From: Methylococcaceae bacterium
Lineage (GTDB): Bacteria > Pseudomonadota > Gammaproteobacteria > Methylococcales > Methylomonadaceae
Length of the DNA stretch: 7,860 nucleotides
Reading direction: 5' to 3'
Assembly: GCA_003155565.1 (NCBI GenBank)
Contig: PMDM01000207.1
Location: forward strand, 8,765 to 16,624
The position numbers and the translations under genes were made by a program. Below, in pieces: positions 5,538 to 7,860 of the stretch. Position 1 is the first letter of the stretch. Every line of letters begins with the position of its first letter. The notes under the pieces are model-generated. The model was given only the letters and a program-made list of their open reading frames with translations, did not search any database and had not been told where the DNA came from.

Positions 5538-5627
5538 TTAAGGAAGATTCGACAAGTTCACCACGAACGTAATCGACACAAACCGTTCGTCCTGGGCTTG
5601 TCGAAGGAGTATGCAGAGATTCCTTAA
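5538..5627. repeat. MITE/REP-like nested palindrome with TTAAGGAA termini
   Basis: Three nested reverse-complement pairs are visible: TTAAGGAA (5538-5545) with TTCCTTAA (5620-5627), TTCGACAAG (5548-5556) with CTTGTCGAA (5597-5605), and ACGAACG (5563-5569) with CGTTCGT (5584-5590). The inner part resembles the widespread bacterial dispersed sequence with 'CGTTCGTCCTGAGCTTGTCGAA', which I know from many proteobacterial genomes. It is most likely a non-coding dispersed repeat, placed between the mtn terminator and the dodecin gene. Confidence 0.6.
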
Positions 5628-5690
5628 TGCGAAATCTGTTTTTTGCTCACCGTAATAATAAATCCAATTTTTTCAATCGAGGAGTTAATT

Positions 5691-5891
5691 ATGACAATCG
5701 CAAAAGTAAGTGAAATAACCTCCAGTTCCACCAAAAGTTTTGATGATGCCATCGAAAAAGGTATAAAACGGGCTCATAAAACGATAAGAGGAATTCAGGG
5801 CGCCTGGATTCAAGACCAGAAACTTGTTATTAATGATGGCAAGATTATCGAGTACCGCGTAAATATGAAAATCAGTTTTGTTATTGATTAG
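5691..5891 (+). CDS. Dodecin family flavin-binding protein
   Basis: A 66-residue protein that fits dodecin (PF07311), a small beta-alpha-beta-beta protein assembling into a hollow dodecamer that stores or buffers flavins such as FMN, riboflavin or lumichrome, and in some bacteria CoA. Family features are the opening IAKVSEITSSSTKSFDDAI, the helix GIKRAHKTIRGI, Trp39 in GAWIQDQ (the residue position that stacks on the flavin ring) and the closing strand EYRVNMKISF. In the dodecins I remember best the position of Arg56 is a glutamine contacting the flavin, so ligand preference may differ. The ATG at 5691 is preceded by GAGGAG (5679-5684). A longer reading from 5643 would add residues with no ribosome site and no family match. 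A terminator follows at 5938-5989, so it is monocistronic. Confidence 0.92.
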   Translation: MTIAKVSEITSSSTKSFDDAIEKGIKRAHKTIRGIQGAWIQDQKLVINDGKIIEYRVNMKISFVID

Positions 5892-5937
5892 TGTTTTCAG
5901 GTTCAGTGATAAGTCCTGCGCCGCTAACACAAACGAC

Positions 5938-5989
5938 AAGCCCCTGATTTAGACTTCCAGTACTGGAATTGTCTTGATGGGGCTTTTTT
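5938..5989 (+). terminator. Rho-independent terminator of the dodecin gene
   Basis: AAGCCCC (5938-5944) pairs with GGGGCTT (5979-5985), and a run of six T follows at 5984-5989. Inside, AGAC (5951-5954) pairs with GTCT (5971-5974), and TTCCAG pairs with CTGGAA around a TA centre, so the whole forms one long interrupted hairpin. It also lies just beyond the end of murI on the other strand, but the T-run favours the dodecin direction. Confidence 0.82.
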
Positions 5990-6001
5990 ATGATTGCCGC
6001 A

Positions 6002-6817
6002 TTATGCCAGAACCCGCTCTGGCATAATGTCCACCTCAACATCCGCGCCCCAAAGCTGTGAAATGACCTGTTTGGCTTGGCCGTTTCCATCGCTGCTCCA
6101 AAACCGCACTGGCCCTGGATGATGTGGGCCAGCCAATATCTCTGCTTTTTCCAAACGCGATTTAAGTTCACGGGCTATGGCAGCACCGGAATCAATGACG
6201 GCTATCGAAGACCCGACGATTTCCTGAATAAGTGACACCAAAAAAGGATAATGTGTGCAGCCCAAAACAATAATATCAACATTCTGCGCTACCAAAGGCT
6301 GAACATACTGGACGATTAAGGCACGGGTCTTGTCACTGCTTAGGTCGCCGCGTTCAACCTGCTCAACCAAGCCAGGGCAAGCTTGCGTAATAATTTTTAC
6401 CTGGTCGGCAAAACGTGCAAACAGTATCTGGAAGTTATTGCTGGATAAGGTGCGGCTGGTTGCCAGCACGCCAATGATGCCCGTTTGGGTTCTCTCAGCA
6501 GCGGGTTTGACGGCGGGTTCCATGGCAATAATGGTCTGGTTAATGGTCGGGCGTAGCTCTTTTACCGCTGCGCCCGTCGCCGTATTGCAGGCCACCACAA
6601 CTGCCTTGACTTGATGGCTGACAAAAAAATCGACGATGGCAGTGGATCTTTCCAGGACAAATTCTTTGGATTTGTCACCATAAGGCGCATGGGCGGAATC
6701 AGCGACATACAAGAGATTTTCATGGGGCAACAGCTTATGGATTTCGCGCAGCACCGAAAGGCCACCCACGCCTGAGTCAAAAACCCCTATGGGGTTTGCG
6801 GCATTTTTATCCGTCAT
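6002..6817 (-). CDS. murI: Glutamate racemase
   Basis: A cofactor-independent cytoplasmic racemase that makes D-glutamate from L-glutamate for peptidoglycan synthesis. At 271 residues it has the normal length. The N-terminal IGVFDSGVGGLSVL (10-23) carries Asp14 and Ser15. The two catalytic cysteines are Cys77 in VACNTATG and Cys187 in LGCTHYPF, with His189 beside the second. YVADSAHAPYGDKS (37-50) is also typical. The other Asp/Glu racemases (aspartate racemase, RacX) lack this set of motifs. The start ATG at 6817 has AAGGG seven bases upstream. A small membrane-protein gene ends 45 bp upstream on the same strand with no terminator between, so murI may be the last gene of a three-gene unit. 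Confidence 0.96.
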   Translation of the reverse strand: MTDKNAANPIGVFDSGVGGLSVLREIHKLLPHENLLYVADSAHAPYGDKSKEFVLERSTAIVDFFVSHQVKAVVVACNTATGAAVKELRPTINQTIIAMEPAVKPAAERTQTGIIGVLATSRTLSSNNFQILFARFADQVKIITQACPGLVEQVERGDLSSDKTRALIVQYVQPLVAQNVDIIVLGCTHYPFLVSLIQEIVGSSIAVIDSGAAIARELKSRLEKAEILAGPHHPGPVRFWSSDGNGQAKQVISQLWGADVEVDIMPERVLA

Positions 6818-6862
6818 TGCTAACCCTTTGTTTGAGGAATTTAAAAATGCTTATTTTGAAAA

Positions 6863-7129
6863 CTACTTTTTAATAAGGTATCCGCTCAGTCCGCCGACCA
6901 GAGCCGAAAGCACTGATTGCGCCCATCTTTTTGCATCTGGCGATGTCTCTGCCGAAACCAGCGTATGGAAACAATTCTCGACAATGATTAACATAAAAAT
7001 GATCGCCACGACAAAAAGTACGACATCTTTAAACAAACGAACCTTTCGTTCCTCTTCGGTTTCAAGCCGCTCTACAGAGATGCCGAATTCATGCCAAGGC
7101 GGAGGGGAGTTGAGGTCGATTGAACTCAC
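6863..7129 (-). CDS. Small two-helix membrane protein of unknown function, paired with a ribbon-helix-helix regulator
   Basis: An 88-residue protein of no family that I can name. The N-terminal 33 residues are polar, with a proline-rich SPPPWHEFGI segment (8-17) and the charged ERLETEEERKVRLF. A hydrophobic helix follows at about 35-52 (DVVLFVVAIIFMLIIVE), then a short loop and a second, weaker helix at about 69-86 (AQSVLSALVGGLSGYLI) ending in KK. This suggests an inner-membrane hairpin with both ends in the cytoplasm. The start is GTG at 7129, overlapping the stop of the upstream regulator gene as GTGA (7129-7126); no strong ribosome site is seen, so translational coupling is likely. The close pairing suggests the two proteins work together. 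I have a weak recollection of similar pairs elsewhere, which needs a search. Confidence 0.75.
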   Translation of the reverse strand: MSSIDLNSPPPWHEFGISVERLETEEERKVRLFKDVVLFVVAIIFMLIIVENCFHTLVSAETSPDAKRWAQSVLSALVGGLSGYLIKK

Positions 7130-7335
7130 AAGCCGATAATCTCAGTTTCCAGTTTTTGTGTGTTCGGATCAACCAGACCAACCTTGCGGCCTTTTTTATG
7201 GCCTTCATACACAGCCAAATAGAGCGTCAAAGCCTTGCGAAAAATCTCACTTTTGTTTGTTTCAGATTCCGCCGCCGCTTTGTCAATCTCTTTATTCAAG
7301 TCGTCAGAAATAGTGATGTTAAGACGCATACTCAT
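7126..7335 (-). CDS. Ribbon-helix-helix (CopG-type) regulator
   Basis: A 69-residue DNA-binding protein. The RHH fold is clear: the DNA-contacting strand RLNITI (4-9), helix A from DDLNKEIDKAAAES (11-24), the turn ETNKSE, and helix B EIFRKALTLYLAVYEG (30-45). A distinct C-terminal tail, GLVDPNTQKLETEIIGL, follows. CopG/Arc proteins bind operators as dimers of dimers, and many act as antitoxins or autoregulators. Two ATG codons are possible: the first at 7335, four bases after GGAGG, or the third codon at 7329, ten bases after it; I kept the first. Repeated ATGT/ACAT half-sites lie just upstream. The gene overlaps the next one (membrane protein) by four bases. No recognisable toxin such as RelE or Fic is present, so this is not an ordinary toxin-antitoxin pair. 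Confidence 0.87.
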   Translation of the reverse strand: MSMRLNITISDDLNKEIDKAAAESETNKSEIFRKALTLYLAVYEGHKKGRKVGLVDPNTQKLETEIIGL

Positions 7336-7350
7336 AAAACCTCCAAAATA

Positions 7351-7379
7351 ATGTTACATTGATGTTAATATTACATCAA
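7351..7379 (-). promoter_or_regulatory. Promoter and ATGT/ACAT operator of the ribbon-helix-helix gene
   Basis: On the minus strand TTGATG (7379-7374), a 17-base spacer and TAACAT (7356-7351) form a reasonable sigma-70 promoter. The same bases hold two palindromes: TTGATGT-N7-ACATCAA (7359-7379) and ATGT-T-ACAT (7351-7359). ATGTTA recurs 11 bp apart (7351 and 7362). Such short spaced half-sites are typical operators of RHH proteins. The predicted transcript would start close to the GGAGG site (7340-7344), so the exact promoter is uncertain. Confidence 0.5.
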
Positions 7380-7431
7380 ATTTACGTATTAATAGAGCAA
7401 TACTTTTTAAATTAGTTCCAGTTAACCCATT

Positions 7432-7860
7432 TTACAAAGAAAACAACTCGCGCATTTTTTGCCCAGGGCTTTCAGCACGCATAAAGGATTCACCCACCAA
7501 AAATGCATAAATCTCGTTATCCAGCATCAGTTGCACATCATCTTGGGTATGGATTCCGCTTTCAGTTATCACGATTCTATCAGACGGAATCATTGCTTTA
7601 AGGTCTAACGTGGTTTGCGAGGACGTTTCAAATGTACGAAGATTGCGGTTATTGATCCCCATCAGTTTCGTGTCCAGTTCCAATGCACGCTCTAATTCCG
7701 CTGCATCATGGGATTCAACCAGCACATCCATGCCCAATTTTGTCGCAGTATCCGACAACTCGCGCATTTGCCCGTCGCCCAGGGCTGCGACAATCAACAA
7801 AATGCAATCCGCGCCCAAGGCACGGGATTCGTAAATCTGGTACGGGTCGATCATGAAATC
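7432..7860 (-). CDS. trpC: Indole-3-glycerol phosphate synthase, C-terminal half (gene runs off the right edge)
   Basis: Tryptophan biosynthesis enzyme that closes the ring of 1-(2-carboxyphenylamino)-1-deoxyribulose-5-phosphate to indole-3-glycerol phosphate. It is a cytoplasmic TIM barrel. Only the last 143 codons are present, starting at [18 protein letters not shown]; the catalytic lysine expected just before this DF would lie outside the window. Visible active-site motifs are the strand-end Glu in VLVESHD, GINNRNL with the Asn and Arg that bind the substrate, ITESGI, and the phosphate-binding FLVGESFM. In many gammaproteobacteria trpC follows trpG and trpD, so these are expected beyond the right edge. 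No intrinsic terminator is obvious in the 96 bp before the ribbon-helix-helix gene. It looks intact as far as it can be read. Confidence 0.95.
   Translation of the reverse strand, partial: DFMIDPYQIYESRALGADCILLIVAALGDGQMRELSDTATKLGMDVLVESHDAAELERALELDTKLMGINNRNLRTFETSSQTTLDLKAMIPSDRIVITESGIHTQDDVQLMLDNEIYAFLVGESFMRAESPGQKMRELFSL

Noticed and set aside
6330..6614. A 94-codon plus-strand open frame inside murI
   Set aside because: It is antisense to an intact, clearly recognised glutamate racemase and has no ribosome site or family features.

Overview
The window looks like a stretch of gammaproteobacterial chromosome of moderate GC content. The gene set (LexA, the MtnB-MtnD-MtnC methionine salvage enzymes, glutamate racemase, TrpC) is ordinary for that group. 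The style of the intergenic repeats would fit a methanotroph-like lineage (Methylococcales), but that placement is an impression from memory and not a proof. Nothing in the window looks like a complete phage, insertion sequence or CRISPR array.

Layout, left to right. Positions 1-559 hold the end of a VOC/PhnB-like gene and a complete YciI/DGPF-domain gene. On the minus strand follows a DUF475 (TerC-related) membrane protein. Diverging from it is an AT-rich gene for an orphan lipoprotein, preceded by a perfect inverted repeat and followed by a strong hairpin. Next, on the minus strand, lexA is read directly into a gene for a 50-residue single-pass membrane peptide. The stop codon of lexA overlaps the ribosome binding site of the small gene, so the two should be made together, under SOS control. 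The lexA promoter carries three GTTC half-sites with an 11-bp period (GTTC-N7-GTTC-N7-GTTC). This resembles the alphaproteobacterial SOS box and not the Escherichia coli CTGT-N8-ACAG box.

The plus-strand operon mtnB-mtnD-mtnC (3553-5419) has two ATGA stop/start overlaps and its own terminator. It encodes three consecutive steps of the methionine salvage pathway, from methylthioribulose-1-phosphate to the keto acid precursor of methionine. A REP/MITE-like imperfect palindrome separates it from a dodecin gene (flavin-binding small protein), which has a clear terminator.

The right end is on the minus strand: the 3' part of trpC, then a ribbon-helix-helix regulator and a two-helix membrane protein joined by a GTGA overlap, then murI 45 bp further on. 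The regulator's upstream DNA has repeated ATGT/ACAT half-sites lying across a plausible promoter, which suggests autoregulation, possibly extending to murI. The two least explained and most interesting units are the lexA-coupled membrane peptide and the ribbon-helix-helix/membrane protein pair.
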